Of a DNA stretch of 64,000 bases, positions 1-11,389 are shown piece after piece. This stretch comes from [Phialemoniopsis] sp. UDSM-2020 (taxonomy: Eukaryota > Ascomycota > Sordariomycetes > Thyridiales > Thyridiaceae). Below the pieces are notes generated by a model. The model had not been told where the DNA came from. It saw only the letters and a program-made list of their open reading frames with translations, and searched no databases. Position numbers and translations under genes: made by a program. The DNA is taken from assembly GCA_018873225.1 (NCBI GenBank), contig JAEILZ010000001.1, forward strand, positions 3,534,001 through 3,598,000, written 5' to 3'. The first letter of the stretch is position 1, and each line of letters begins with the position of its first letter.

Positions 1-631
1 TCTTTGCGTATATATCTGAGAGCACTCTTTGCATGCTACACGAATGAATACTCCAGGAACTTCTACCCGGTGTGCGTATCTTGCCCAGCGTGTTCAAGGT
101 CGGAGGTCTCAGGCCAGGCGCAAGCGACGACACGCAACAGAGTAAACCGCGGCGGGGCGGTCAGCTCATACACAATTCCATGGTCTTGAGTGTCGCACAC
201 CTGAAATGTGCAGCAAAATTCATTTGCTATTACCGGCATGCAACCATTTTTTTTAAGTAAGAAACCCCAGCATGAGGAGGTATTCATGAATTACTGCAGT
301 TGAATAGCGGTCAAAGCTCATAACAGATGTGAGCACCTGGCCCGAAAGGCTCGTGAGAGAACTTATTTATCATACAGGTCGTCGCCGGCCGGTTCCTTGA
401 CTCGTCTTTTCCTCTGAACAAGAAAGATACCACCGCCAACCCCGGCTACTCAGTCGATTGATCTTATGGTCGTCATTGTTGTTATCGTCATCGTCGTTGT
501 TCGTCGTTAACAGGATTTCCCCCCGTACGTGATTGCGCTAAAACAAGAAGGACCCGTCGCTTGGGCTGTGGCACCAAGATTGACGCGGGCCGCTGATCGC
601 TGTCTGCCCCCCAGATTCCCGAAGATCACCC
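1..631. other. Intergenic, no gene seen
   Basis: No supported gene. The only open frames are under 75 codons and overlap on both strands. Around 465-507 there is a GTC/GTT/ATC-rich trinucleotide-like stretch. The right part is the 3' flank of the minus-strand ARL8-type gene. Confidence 0.6.
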
Positions 632-1520
632 TCATTTGTTATGCGCCCACTTCATGAGCCACTGAATCACAGCTTCAAGATTCGTCTCCTCTTTGGCACT
701 GATGCCATAACAGCAGACTTCGCGATGCCCGATGTTTTTAAGATCCATTGCATCGATGAGCTCGTCCATTGTGACCTTGTCTGGCAGGTCCGACTTGTTG
801 CCTAATACGAGCAGAGGTATGCCTTCAAGGGACTGTCGCTCCATCAGCGAATGCAGCTCGTCTCGAGCTGTCGCGAGCAGATCAATATCCGCAATGTCGA
901 CGACGAAGACTATGGCGTCAACACCCCGAGCATATCTCTCCCACATCGGTCGGAATCGGGGTTGTCCGCCCAGGTCCCAGCATTTGAGGGTTACGTGCCC
1001 TCGCTGGACCCGTTTCATGTTGAATCCGACGGTCGGGATCGTGCTAGATGAGACCTGCATTAGTTTTCCAGTCTCTCCCACTTGCTTTCAGAGTCGCGCT
1101 CAACAAATGACAGCCTCAACGGCCGGCTTCTCCCGCGGCGTGTTTGATCGACATTGAGGAGGGCTTGGAATCTGACTTACTCGACCGTGAACTCGCCGCC
1201 CTGTGCAATAATCGCACCGTCAGCAAACCCGAGCGAAACAAACATGGCGGGCCACAGCAGGAGACTTACGGACAGCACTCTGAGTAGCGACGTTTTGCCG
1301 GCGTTCTGCAGTCCAAGCATCGTAACATCAAGCTCGGTAGCCCTATCAACCGTATCAGTCTATGAATCGCGCACAATAACTGTTTGGCAGACCGCTGCCC
1401 GTGCTAGGAGATCGAGCGGGGGGCGCACTGAGGTCCTGGCCAAGGCGTGCCGGTCCCCGAGACTACCTACCAGAAGGTCCTGAGCAACCAGTCGTACACT
1501 TTTCGGAATAAGCCAGCCAT
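632..1520 (-). CDS. ARL8-type small GTPase (Arf family), 184 aa, 4 exons
   Basis: Arf-like GTPase of the Arl8 type, which in other eukaryotes recruits motors and tethers to lysosomes or vacuoles. Rebuilt exons on the minus strand: 1520-1471, 1342-1270, 1200-1181 (only 20 nt) and 1043-632; introns have GT/AG ends and the total (555 nt) closes in frame at 184 aa. Seen in the translation: an N-terminal amphipathic stretch MAGLFRKVYDWLLRTFW, P-loop GLQNAGKTSLL, switch-1 segment TIPTVGFNMKRV, switch-2 WDLGGQPRFR, guanine-specificity motif NKSDL, and a CCYGISAKE segment near the end. There is no Gly at position 2, so it would not be myristoylated like classical Arfs; Arl8 proteins lack this as well. 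Length matches the family (about 186 aa). Start ATG at 1520 is chosen because it gives the expected helix. Family assignment is confident; exact vacuolar role is inferred from homologues. Confidence 0.9.
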
Positions 1521-4245
1521 GATGTCGGCAAACGTTTGCAGGTCGGGTACAGTGTGCAGTACAGACTCGAGAGAGTCCTCCCGTAGTCGAGCGTGGCGCG
1601 CGTAGTAAACTGCGCTTCCTTCGCAAGGGGACGAGAAGACGGTGAAGGATAAAAGGTGTGGGGTATCAGTCGGGCATTTAAATGTTGGCGCTCAGACAAG
1701 ACAAGGTCGCGGGAAGACGACAAAGGTAGGGGGATCACGAATGCGAAGTATCGTCTTTTGACAACGAAACATGAGTTTCGCTAGGAGAGGAGGACTATTG
1801 CCTGGGCTTGCGCGATCACTGAGCGTAGCGCCGATGTTGGACTCAAGATTAGGCGCAAAAGGTAGGTGACGACGGTACGGGAGGGACAAGGTCGAGCCCC
1901 ACCTCCGAATAGTCTGGGTACAGGTGACTCGGTGCTCTTTTGCTCGGCAAGGTGTACCAGTCTCTTTCCTCTTTCCTGGGACAGAGCAGCGGCTAGACAC
2001 AGGCCTTTATTCGGTTGCACCAATCCCGTGGAGCTGAGAGTACCGTGGGCAACTAGGGAAGAAGAAAATCTAAAATGATCATCGACAAAGAGGCGTTTGA
2101 TAGCGGCGACAGGGGGAGGTCCGGAACGTGACAGTCGTAACGTCAGTGCTCAGGTTTGGGGGGAGCGGCTGACCTGTGAGCTCCCTCGCGCGCGCGCGGG
2201 TAGGCAGGCAATGTTGTATGTAAGTATGTATGTAAATGCCCAGAAGCCCCAAGCAGGTCGACAGGGTCCTGACGCGCGATGCAACGAGATGGGAAAGGTA
2301 AGAAGAGGAGAACGAGCGTTGCCGCTATGGGGTGCTGCAGGATGGATCGGGAAGACGCCTTATGCCTGGACTGGCCACCTGCTTGTTATGCCGGTAATGC
2401 AGATTGATGCTGCTGCTCAATGCTGGCTGCCTCGAGAGACACTAGACTGGGTCTGCGCCTTGCACCAGCTACCTAAGCGACTTCAGATGGCTTCCAGGTG
2501 AGCTGGCTTAAGTACTTTCGAAGCGGCAAGCCAAGACAGCTTCCCTTCTTGTTTACTCGTAGGGATTATTGATGCAAAAGCGTGTATGTGTATGTTTTTT
2601 TTGCTCTCGGCCTTGGCCGCAAAGAAGACGGCCACCAACAGCGGGGTCAGCGGTACAGGGACGACAGGGCGATCAGTGCGAGATGGGTTCGAGCACCCCG
2701 GCACGGGTTGACCTCATCACCCGGGTTTATGTAAAAATGTAGGTCTGAAAACAATATCGGCGAGGGTAAGATATGCAAGCGCCCGGGAGAAACGGCGGGC
2801 AAATAGATGAGATGTTTCGTCTGAACTGAGGGAGCCGGCCCAAGAAGAGAGGAGGATTCAGAAAGGAAAGAGGGATGAATAGCGGAGGAGAGATCGAGCC
2901 TACGAGGGAGCTATGTTGTTATGGGGGCCGCCGCTCGAGAGGGTCGAGCGAGTGAGCAGAGCCGTTGCGTGGGATGGCGGAGACGGGTCCAACGGCCACG
3001 GCAAGGTATGCTTGTGTTTTAGAGGTAGCCCGAATCTGTGTCCCCGTATCGTCTGTCCTACGTGCATGTCAAGTATGGGGATGGGAGGGGACACAGGACA
3101 GCCAGTATGTTGTTCGACACTCTCACGCTGAGATCACAGATTGGGCTCCAAGTGTTGTAGCCGCCTTTCTCTAGCCCGTAACCTTACGGGACTTGACGCG
3201 AGAACGGTTGGCCCGAAAGACGGCCCTCTAGCCTTCTCAGGCAAGCTCCTGAGGTCTGCATTGGGGCCCGAGGTCTGGTCTTCGATCACTTCTCCAAAAT
3301 CACTGGGCATTAGACCCTGTTTCTTTTTCTTAGAAAAGCGAAAAGCAGGCCTCAAACCTGAATGACTGGATAAAGGAGGAGTTGAGCTTAGTTTTGCAGT
3401 GCCACGGCCAACTCTTTGGTTATGTCTATCAAGACCATAACGCCGCCCACCACTCATCAGCAACCCCAGCCCGGTTCAGGTATCAAGTATCGTAGCTGGA
3501 GACAACGAAACAGCCAGCCCAATCGCTGCTGCTTCCGGACACCTTCTTCCCCCCCCCCCCCCCCCCCCCCCCCTTCTCTCTCTCTCTCCAGCGCTCAGTA
3601 TGGTCCTACCTAGCCTCTGACGGGTGCCGCGATCCGGAGCCAAGCTCCTCGCTCGAGCAGAACACGTCCACTTAGCGCCTAGCCTATTCTCTGCAGTCTT
3701 CCTGTAGTTGTTCGCACGGATTGGGAGTGCAAACTTGAAACGGGCCTCCCCAGAGGTCGAGTATCACAGCCAGCCTGCAGCTCCTTGCGTGAACCGTTGC
3801 AACGCACCAAAAAGGCCGGCAGGACACCAGCCCATCACGGCGCAACTACACCCCACATCATTGGCTTCCGAGAGATGCGGCGGGAGGCCCCACCGGCTCC
3901 GCTATCCATGCTTATCATACTTAGGTGAGACTTTATCGCTCGGTTCTCATTGGCCGACTCTCCAAGATCCTTCATCCACCATAATTTTTTTTCTGCGATA
4001 AAGATTTGGCTGCGATAGCCTCAAGACCCCCCAAAATAAATCAAGCTCTCAGAATCACGACAGAACATCCTCCTCTTTCACCCCATTGCTTTGAGCAACA
4101 CTCTTCACACGAAACACCTCGGCTCTGGCACTGGCACTGGCAGGGTATGGTCATTGAATAGCTGTGAGTTGATGTAAGTGCAACGCAACCTCTTGCTGCA
4201 ATTCCACCTGGCTGACATGGGTGGACAGTTTTGCGATCACTCACC
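1521..4245. other. Divergent intergenic region between ARL8-type gene and RPA135
   Basis: About 2.7 kb with no open frame that looks like a gene. It must hold both promoters. It contains GTATGT/GTAAGT-type short repeats near 2215-2240, a long C homopolymer (listed separately), and, just before RPA135, a plausible 5'UTR intron from about 4164 or 4174 (GTGAGT or GTAAGT) through a GCTGAC branch-like site to an AG at 4228. The UTR intron is an inference from splice signals only. Confidence 0.5.
3549..3589. repeat. Homopolymer of 25 C followed by CT repeat
   Basis: Positions 3549-3573 are 25 consecutive C residues, followed at once by a TTCTCTCT-type pyrimidine run to 3589. The whole stretch is pure pyrimidine on the plus strand, so the other strand is a G-run that could form quadruplex or triplex structures. 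It lies about 0.66 kb upstream of the RPA135 start. Homopolymer length is also a classic place for assembly or sequencing error. Confidence 0.9.
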
Positions 4246-7200
4246 ATGGCTCCCTCCAAGAAGCCCACAAGCACGAAATGGGACCATGAGTACCACACTC
4301 TCCGCAGGGAAAATCTCTTCAAGAACCCTCCGAGCGATCACACAGCCTACCCTCTCCTACAACTTGCTGTGAACCCCCACATCGAGGCATTCAATGCTCT
4401 CTTCCGTGCAGACCGACGGTCAGGTCCCAATGCCAAATCTCTCCTCACCCACGCTCTTGCCGACATTGGCACAAAGACATATCTCGACGCCGATGCCAAC
4501 AGGTTGACGATCCGCTACAAGGATGTTTCTCTGCAGAGATCCATCGTACCTCCGACGAATAAGTTCGCACGTACTCGAGAGATCCTACCATCCGAATGCA
4601 GAGAACGACATGTCACCTACCGCGGCAAGCTTTCTGCGACCTTCCAGTTCCAGATCAACGATGGAGAGGTCCAAGAGTTCACTAGGGACCTTGGGCAGGT
4701 GCCTATTATGATCAAGGTAAGCTACCAAAGCTTCACTGGGTTTACCCAAAGCTTACTGACGTCTCTCCAGTCCAACAGATGCCACTTGGAAAACAATTCT
4801 CCCGCGTTGCTTGTCGAGAGAAAAGAGGAGTCCGAAGAGCTCGGCGGTTACTTTATTGTCAACGGCAACGAGAAGATCATCCGACTCTTGCTTATGAACC
4901 GCAGGAATTTCCCTCTGGCCATCAACCGGCCCAGTTTCCAGAATCGCGGAGCTTCCTACACGCCCTACGGTATCATCATGCGATCAGTCAGGCCCGACGA
5001 GACGTCTCAAACCAACGTACTCCACTATTTGAAGGACGGCAATGTCACGTTCCGCTTCTCGTGGAGGAAGAACGAGTATCTCATCCCAGTTGTCATGATC
5101 CTGAAGGCCCTCATTGAAACGAACGACCGAGAAATCTTCGAGGGCCTCGTCGGACCGGTTGGGTCCAAGGGCATCGAGAACACCTTCTTGACAGATCGTG
5201 TCGAGATGTTGCTGCGTACCTACCACAGTTACAGCCTCTTCAGCAAGTCGCAAACTCGGGCATATCTGGGAGAGAAGTTCCGAGTCGTCATGGGAGTGCC
5301 GGAGACCATGTCACACTACGATGTCGGCACAGAATTCCTCCGAAGAATTGTTCTGGTGCATCTAGGGAATGTCGATGTTACCGAGGAGCAGGACACGGAC
5401 AAGTTCAATATGCTTCTTTTCATGATCCGGAAGCTATACGCTCTAGCAGGCGGCGACTGCACGGTGGACAACCCTGATGCCGTTCAAAACCAAGAAATCC
5501 TGCTTGGTGGTTTCCTCTATGGCCAAATTCTCAAGGAGAAACTCGACGAATTTCTCTCAACCAACATACGGCTTACGTTGCGTGATTACTTCAGAAGGAA
5601 CTCAGGCAATACTTTCACCTCCGAGCCATTCCAAAAGGACTTCCCCATCGCGATCTTTAGGAAGGCGAATGAAAATGTGGGAAATGCACTCGAGTACTTC
5701 CTCTCAACGGGCAACCTACAGAGTCCGTCCGGACTGGACTTGCAACAAACCTCGGGTTTCACTGTCGTCGCCGAGAAGCTCAACTTTTTGCGTTTCATCA
5801 GCCACTTCCGCATGGTGCATCGTGGTAGCTTCTTCGCCCAATTGAAAACAACCACTGTCCGAAAGCTGCTACCTGAATCCTGGGGTTTTCTTTGCCCTGT
5901 ACACACGCCCGATGGTGCGCCTTGCGGTCTGCTGAACCATCTGGCACACAAATGCAAGATCATGACGGAAGCCTCCGATGCTTCTGCCGTACCTCAACTC
6001 GCCGCAGAGCTTGGAGTTGTGGACAGCTCATCTGCCGCCACGGACGAGAGCGTAGTGGTCATGCTCGACGGCAAGATTGTTGGCTGGTGTACTCCCACCG
6101 AGTCCAAGCGCATCGCCGACACCTTGCGACACTGGAAAGTCGACGGCTCACACCCGGTGCCGCTCGATTTGGAAATCGGATACGTTCCTCCTTCCAATGG
6201 AGGATCTTATCCTGGCATATACATGTCTTCTGCGCCCGCGAGGATGGTCAGGCCAGTCAAGTATCTGCCTTTGGATAAAGAAGACTTTGTTGGTCCCTAC
6301 GAGCAGCCGTACATGTCTATCGCATGCACGGAGCCCGAGATCGTGTCTGGCCAGTCCAGCCATGTCGAGTTTGATCCCACCAATATCCTCTCCATCCTCG
6401 CCAACATGACGCCTTTCTCGGACTTCAACCAATCTCCCCGAAACATGTACCAATGTCAGATGGGTAAACAAACAATGGGCACTCCAGGGACTGCGATCCG
6501 CTACCGGACAGACAACAAGATGTATCGCCTCCAGACTGGCCAGACTCCCATCGTGCGTGCCCCGTTGCACAATGACTACGGTTTCGACAACTTCCCCAAC
6601 GGAACGAACTGCGTCGTTGCAGTCATCTCGTATACTGGCTATGACATGGACGACGCTATGATCATCAACAAGTCCGCTCACGAACGCGGCTTCGGTCACG
6701 GTACAATCTACAAGACGAAGAAGATCAGTTTGAAGGACGACTCCAGAACACGATCGTCTAAGAACGCGACCAAGCTCTTCGGCTTTGCTCCTAGCGGAGC
6801 TGTCAGAGCACAGCACCGGGAGTTCCTCGATGAGGACGGCCTCCCCTATGTTGGGCGCATGGTTGAGCCTGGCGATATCATTTGTGCTTGGCACACTGTA
6901 TCCGCCGATTTCAGCGGCTCGCTCGTCAACCGCGATGGCATTACGCACTTTGAAAAGTACAAGGAGGAAGAGATTGCCTTCATCGAGGAAGTCCGGGTGA
7001 TAGGCAGTGAAACTGGCAACGAACCGGCACAGACGATCTCTATCAAGTTTCGCGTTCCGCGTGCGCCCGTCATTGGTGACAAGTTCTCATCTCGGCACGG
7101 CCAAAAGGGTGTCTGCTCACAAAAGTGGCCTGCCACTGACATGCCTTTCTCGGAGTCCGGTATGCAGCCCGATGTGATCATTAACCCCCACGCTTTCCCA

Positions 7201-8034
7201 TCTCGAATGACAATCGGCATGTTTGTCGAGTCGCTGGCTGGCAAGGCCGGTGCCCTTCACGGTCTGGCCCAAGACTCCACGCCCTTCAAATTCGACGAGC
7301 ACAACACGGCGGCCGACTACTTTGGCCACCAGCTCATGAAGGCTGGTTACAACTATCATGGCAACGAGCCAATGTACTCTGGTATCACAGGCGAGGAACT
7401 TGCAGCGGACATCTACGTTGGCGTTGTCTATTATCAACGTCTCAGACACATGGTGAACGACAAGTATCAGGTGCGAACGACGGGCCCGATCGTGCCGACG
7501 ACGGGCCAGCCAATCAAGGGAAGGAAACGAGGTGGTGGTATCCGTGTCGGTGAGATGGAGCGCGATGCCTTGCTCGCTCACGGAACGGCGTTCCTCCTTC
7601 AAGACCGTCTGCTCAATTGCTCCGACTATTCTCGCACCTGGATCTGCCGTACGTGCGGCTCCTTCCTGTCTGTCCAGCCCACAGTCTCGCCCTTTGTCGG
7701 CAAGAGGAAAGCCGTCAACACCGTGCGGTGCAGGAATTGCGCGACAAGGTTGGATCAAATCGAGGACCTGGATGTGTCGCGATTGGACGGCGAGATTTGG
7801 GAGGATGGTCAGGGCGTACAGTGGATCGGTGGCACCAACACCACCATCGTTGTGGTGCCAGGAGCTCTCAAGTTCCTGGACGTGGAGCTCGCTGCTATGG
7901 GTGTGAAGCTCAAGTACAGAGTCGACCCCAAGGATGCTCCGAGGAAAGGTCCGCTCAAGCAGGCGACGTTCGATGGTGTCAATGTGGAGAGGGTCAAGAG
8001 GATAGAGCCTCCGGCGCAGAATGGTTCTGTTTAA
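4246..8034 (+). CDS. RPA135: DNA-directed RNA polymerase I subunit RPA135 (second-largest subunit), 1244 aa
   Basis: Second-largest (beta-like) subunit of RNA polymerase I, which transcribes rDNA in the nucleolus. The N-terminus (NPPSDHTAYPLLQLAVNPHI), the SNRCHL segment, YFIVNGNEKIIRLL and the long SYRGKL... lobe match RPA135 better than RPB2 or RPC2. The active-site loop GDKFSSRHGQKG begins near residue 926 and the C-terminal zinc site uses CRTC (Cys1115/1118) and CRNC (Cys1144/1147). Start is the ATG at 4246 in a good context (caccATGG); a TTG 15 nt upstream is not the start. One intron, 4717-4770 (GTAAGC, CTGAC branch, CAG), is 54 nt, in frame and free of stops, so it is invisible to simple ORF calling; removing it joins MIK to SNRCHL exactly as in homologues. 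Length is close to yeast (1203 aa). Confidence 0.97.
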   Translation: MAPSKKPTSTKWDHEYHTLRRENLFKNPPSDHTAYPLLQLAVNPHIEAFNALFRADRRSGPNAKSLLTHALADIGTKTYLDADANRLTIRYKDVSLQRSIVPPTNKFARTREILPSECRERHVTYRGKLSATFQFQINDGEVQEFTRDLGQVPIMIKVSYQSFTGFTQSLLTSLQSNRCHLENNSPALLVERKEESEELGGYFIVNGNEKIIRLLLMNRRNFPLAINRPSFQNRGASYTPYGIIMRSVRPDETSQTNVLHYLKDGNVTFRFSWRKNEYLIPVVMILKALIETNDREIFEGLVGPVGSKGIENTFLTDRVEMLLRTYHSYSLFSKSQTRAYLGEKFRVVMGVPETMSHYDVGTEFLRRIVLVHLGNVDVTEEQDTDKFNMLLFMIRKLYALAGGDCTVDNPDAVQNQEILLGGFLYGQILKEKLDEFLSTNIRLTLRDYFRRNSGNTFTSEPFQKDFPIAIFRKANENVGNALEYFLSTGNLQSPSGLDLQQTSGFTVVAEKLNFLRFISHFRMVHRGSFFAQLKTTTVRKLLPESWGFLCPVHTPDGAPCGLLNHLAHKCKIMTEASDASAVPQLAAELGVVDSSSAATDESVVVMLDGKIVGWCTPTESKRIADTLRHWKVDGSHPVPLDLEIGYVPPSNGGSYPGIYMSSAPARMVRPVKYLPLDKEDFVGPYEQPYMSIACTEPEIVSGQSSHVEFDPTNILSILANMTPFSDFNQSPRNMYQCQMGKQTMGTPGTAIRYRTDNKMYRLQTGQTPIVRAPLHNDYGFDNFPNGTNCVVAVISYTGYDMDDAMIINKSAHERGFGHGTIYKTKKISLKDDSRTRSSKNATKLFGFAPSGAVRAQHREFLDEDGLPYVGRMVEPGDIICAWHTVSADFSGSLVNRDGITHFEKYKEEEIAFIEEVRVIGSETGNEPAQTISIKFRVPRAPVIGDKFSSRHGQKGVCSQKWPATDMPFSESGMQPDVIINPHAFPSRMTIGMFVESLAGKAGALHGLAQDSTPFKFDEHNTAADYFGHQLMKAGYNYHGNEPMYSGITGEELAADIYVGVVYYQRLRHMVNDKYQVRTTGPIVPTTGQPIKGRKRGGGIRVGEMERDALLAHGTAFLLQDRLLNCSDYSRTWICRTCGSFLSVQPTVSPFVGKRKAVNTVRCRNCATRLDQIEDLDVSRLDGEIWEDGQGVQWIGGTNTTIVVVPGALKFLDVELAAMGVKLKYRVDPKDAPRKGPLKQATFDGVNVERVKRIEPPAQNGSV

Positions 8035-9219
8035 TGTCATGCATATCTTGGAGTTTCAATACATGAGGTAATTTGGTCGAAACAATGCTGGTCAACAACA
8101 TCAGATTGGCGCCTGCGCAAGTGATTGTCTATGAGCCGTAACACGATAATTATAGCACTGTAAAACCATATCCTCGGAAAAGTTGCCGGAACCTGCGCGC
8201 TACGGATTATCATTGTCGTACAGGACAGTGGCAGTCAAGCCTCCAGTTGGTTGGTGAAGAGTTGGGGAAACACAAAGGATCGGACCAGGTCTTCATGATT
8301 CAGGGGTAAGTCTGCGTTGCCAAGTACTCATGCACCCTACCGCGGGTGAGCCGACTTGGAAAAGATGTTGTTCGTCCCGGTACAACTGGGGAAGTCGAGC
8401 GTCATCTTGCAGGACGAGACGGTCCAGGACGCTCGGTTTCCTTGTCGAGGGCCTCTGACTTCTGTTCCTGATCTATAGCATTGTGCTTGGCAGCAGCTTG
8501 GGGGCTGCAGGACGAGGGCCTTTGGGATCTCGTATAGACATCCGGTGGCCGGTGTTTGCAGGAGATGGCGTTGATTGTCCGGGCGGGAGGCTGCAGTAGC
8601 ACATTGAGGTTTCTTTTTCCTTCTGCATCCAGCTGTGCGAAAGGGCAATCACGATCTGTGTGGCTGCCGTGCTGCACAAGTACGAGGCATGTTTTCTTTT
8701 TCTCTCGCCTTGCAGCATCTCAGCTCTGGCTGGGGAAATAGCAAATACAGCAATTGCAAGCCTCTTTTGATCTCGTGTCATAAGAGAATCACCAGATCTC
8801 TTAAGATTCATCCAGCCACTTTTGTCCACCCTCGGGGTACCACTTTCTTGCTGTATATTAGTCATGATTCTTCTTGTCCATATAATCTTTCTTGGCCCTG
8901 ATCTCTGTCCCACACTCTTAACGCGTTTCCCGATTCTTCCTCCTATTCGTGATTCTCCCCTGGCCGTGGGGTTTCCAGGCATGCGATCGCTCTCCTGACA
9001 TTCTCTCAACCCCAATCTCTTGAGATTATTTGTTACATCAGGTCGTACCTCCTCGATCTGTCACGCCCGGTTTGTTCCTGTTTTGGGTTGGTCTTTCATC
9101 GCGTTCTTTCCTCCCTTTCGTACTCTTCGAAGTCCGCCAAGGAGCCCCCTTTCCTGACTTTCTCGCTGCCGAAGACAACTCGTCGCTCACAACCCCGACT
9201 TTTGGTCGCCCGATAGGCC
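8035..9219. other. Intergenic between RPA135 and tyrosinase
   Basis: About 1.2 kb, 3' flank of RPA135 followed by the promoter and leader of the tyrosinase gene. From about 8860 to 9150 the plus strand is rich in TTCT/TCCC pyrimidine tracts, a common look of fungal 5' leaders. Minus-strand frames of up to 180 codons (8473-9015) exist but lack any recognisable motif and I do not call them. Confidence 0.5.
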
Positions 9220-11389
9220 ATGTTACTCCCAATATCAGTAGGCGTCATAGCCTCGACGCTGGCGCTTCTTGTGCAGTCCACCGCGGGCCAGGCCTACGAT
9301 TATGGTTTCGATGCCAGCAAGCTCGCGAGCCGGCAGACGACAGACTCTCCTTTCGTCGTAAAGGGTCTCCCGCCAGTCAATGGAAGAATCCCCCTCCGTC
9401 AAGAGATCAGACAGTTGCAGCAAAGTCCGGAAAAGTGGACCTTGTACATCCTCGGCCTCAGTATGCTGCAGTATATGGACCAGTCGGCGCAGTTGTCGTG
9501 GTACCAGATTGCAGGTAAGTGATATCCTCTTATCGGTGTTTCCCGCCATGTCTGGACCACAACGCGCGCCAAAGAACCTGAGTCTGACTTCAAGGCTGTC
9601 TAGGCATTCATGGAGTTCCTTTTGAAGACTGGGGTGGCGTTCATCCCACTCCGGGGAACGAGATGAGCGGCTATTGCACCCATATCTCGGTGCTTTTCCC
9701 TACCTGGCACCGGCCATATCTTGCACTATATGAGGTGAAATGGTTTCCACTTCTCATGGACTCAGATATTTTGGGTGCATGAGAATCTACTTGCAGAACT
9801 AACATCGGGCTATAGCAAGTACTTCACAGCCTGGTCCAGCAAATCGCGTCCTACTATGAGGGCGATGAACTCATCCGCTACCAGACAGCAGCAGCCGACT
9901 TCAGGATACCGTATCTCGACTGGGCGACTCTTCCACCGACTGGAGAAAGCTTGCTCCCCTTTAGTGTCGGCGGCAGTGCAGCTGTGAACGTGTCGGGTCC
10001 GAACGGGGTCCAGTTGATCGCAAATCCTTTGTATACGTATCAGTTCAAGCCATTGAATTCGACGGCCTTTATTCAAGCGCCGGTAGGTTGACAAGAGTTT
10101 CCATGAAGAGGACGATACTGACCTGATTCACGAAATAGTATAATCAATGGCTCACGACAGTGCGCGCACCGACTAGTAACGATGCCGGAGCTAAGTCGAA
10201 CGACTCGAAGATCGCCCTCGCCCTCGATCGAAATTTTCCATCTTTCCAGCAACGTCTGTATAATCTGTTCTCCAAATACGGCAATTACTCAACCTTTAGC
10301 AACGAAGGTTGGATCCCTGAAGGCCAGGAGACTCAGTATGATTCGATCGAGTCGCTCCACGACACCATCCACACACTTACAGGCCTGGGAGGACATATGG
10401 CATGGATCCCATTCTCATCCTTTGATCCGATTTTCTTTCTGCATCACACCATGGTGGATAGGGTGTTCGCCATGTGGCAGATCCTCTACCCGAATTCATG
10501 GATCACCCCGACACCAGCCGCAACCAATTCGTACACTACCAGTCAGGGCCAGATCCAGGACGCGCAGACGCCTCTTACGCCTTTCTATGCCAACACGGAA
10601 GGGACTTTCTGGACCTCAGATGCTGTCCGGGATACCCACGTGTTCGGGTATAGCTATGCAGAAATCGCCGGGCTGAACCGTGCCCTTACGCGAACAAATG
10701 CAAGAGCACAGGCGAAAGTGAGGGCTGCCATCAACAGGCTGTACGGTGCCTCGAGTCCTGCGAGCCTGGTTATTGGCAATGGCCGCAGACGAGATGTCGA
10801 CCGTCGAGTGCTGCCCGCCGATGGCTCTCGCGATTTCCCAGTATATCAACCTTCGAATCTGGAGGGTCGGTCTTGGATGGGATCGCCGTCCTCTCCACGG
10901 CTGCCTCCGGCTGGCAAGATATTGACGGATAACAAATACCGCGAGTGGACGGCCAATATCCGGGTGGTCAAGCAGGCACTCGAAGGACCCTTTTTCATCC
11001 ACCTCTTCCTCGGCGAGCCCCTTTCGACCAACCCACAGGCTTGGACGTTCGGTCCTAATCTCGCCGGCACCTTGAGTGTATTTGCATCACCAGCGATGCC
11101 GGGTATGCATATGGGAGGCAAAATCACATCGGGAACAGTGCCCCTGACTTCGGCATTGATGAAGAAGGTGACCGAGGGAGCGGTTGACTGTCTGCAGCCA
11201 GAGGTGATAGAACCTTTCCTGAAGGCAAATCTCAAGTTTAGAGTCGTCAAGACAGATGGCACGGTGGTAGATCCAACGACTGTGCAAGGGCTGAAGATCC
11301 AAATAGTGAGCTCCGAAGTCAAGGCCCCTGCCAGTGAGGAGGAATTGCCTACTTGGCAGGATCAGACAACACACTTTGATCTCATCTAA
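9220..11389 (+). CDS. Secreted tyrosinase (type 3 copper monophenol/diphenol oxidase), 647 aa, 4 exons
   Basis: Oxidises monophenols to o-diphenols and o-quinones, as in melanin or other phenolic chemistry. Exons 9220-9514, 9604-9734, 9816-10082 and 10139-11389 splice in frame to 647 aa. N-terminal signal peptide (about residues 1-23, hydrophobic with [13 protein letters not shown]) suggests secretion. Copper A site: His101 (GIHG), His125 in GYCTH and His134 in FPTWHRPY; Cys123 sits two residues before His125, the position of the Cys-His thioether in fungal tyrosinases. Copper B site: H-x3-H at 305/309 (HDTIH) and FFLHH at 333-334. The FGYSYAEI motif marks the end of the catalytic core, followed by a C-terminal extension with a MPGMHMGG segment, of the kind that is usually cleaved for activation. 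Signal peptide and architecture recall the secreted Trichoderma-type enzymes. Not flanked by other secondary-metabolism genes. Physiological substrate unknown. Confidence 0.95.

Noticed and set aside
2675..2710. tRNA T-arm-like GGGTTCGAGCACC
   Set aside because: Flanks do not form a T stem, and there is no acceptor or anticodon arm nearby.
6148..8040. Long minus-strand frames inside RPA135
   Set aside because: Antisense shadows of a conserved coding region.
8473..9015. 180-codon minus-strand frame before the tyrosinase
   Set aside because: Two overlapping minus frames cover the same DNA and neither resembles a protein family.
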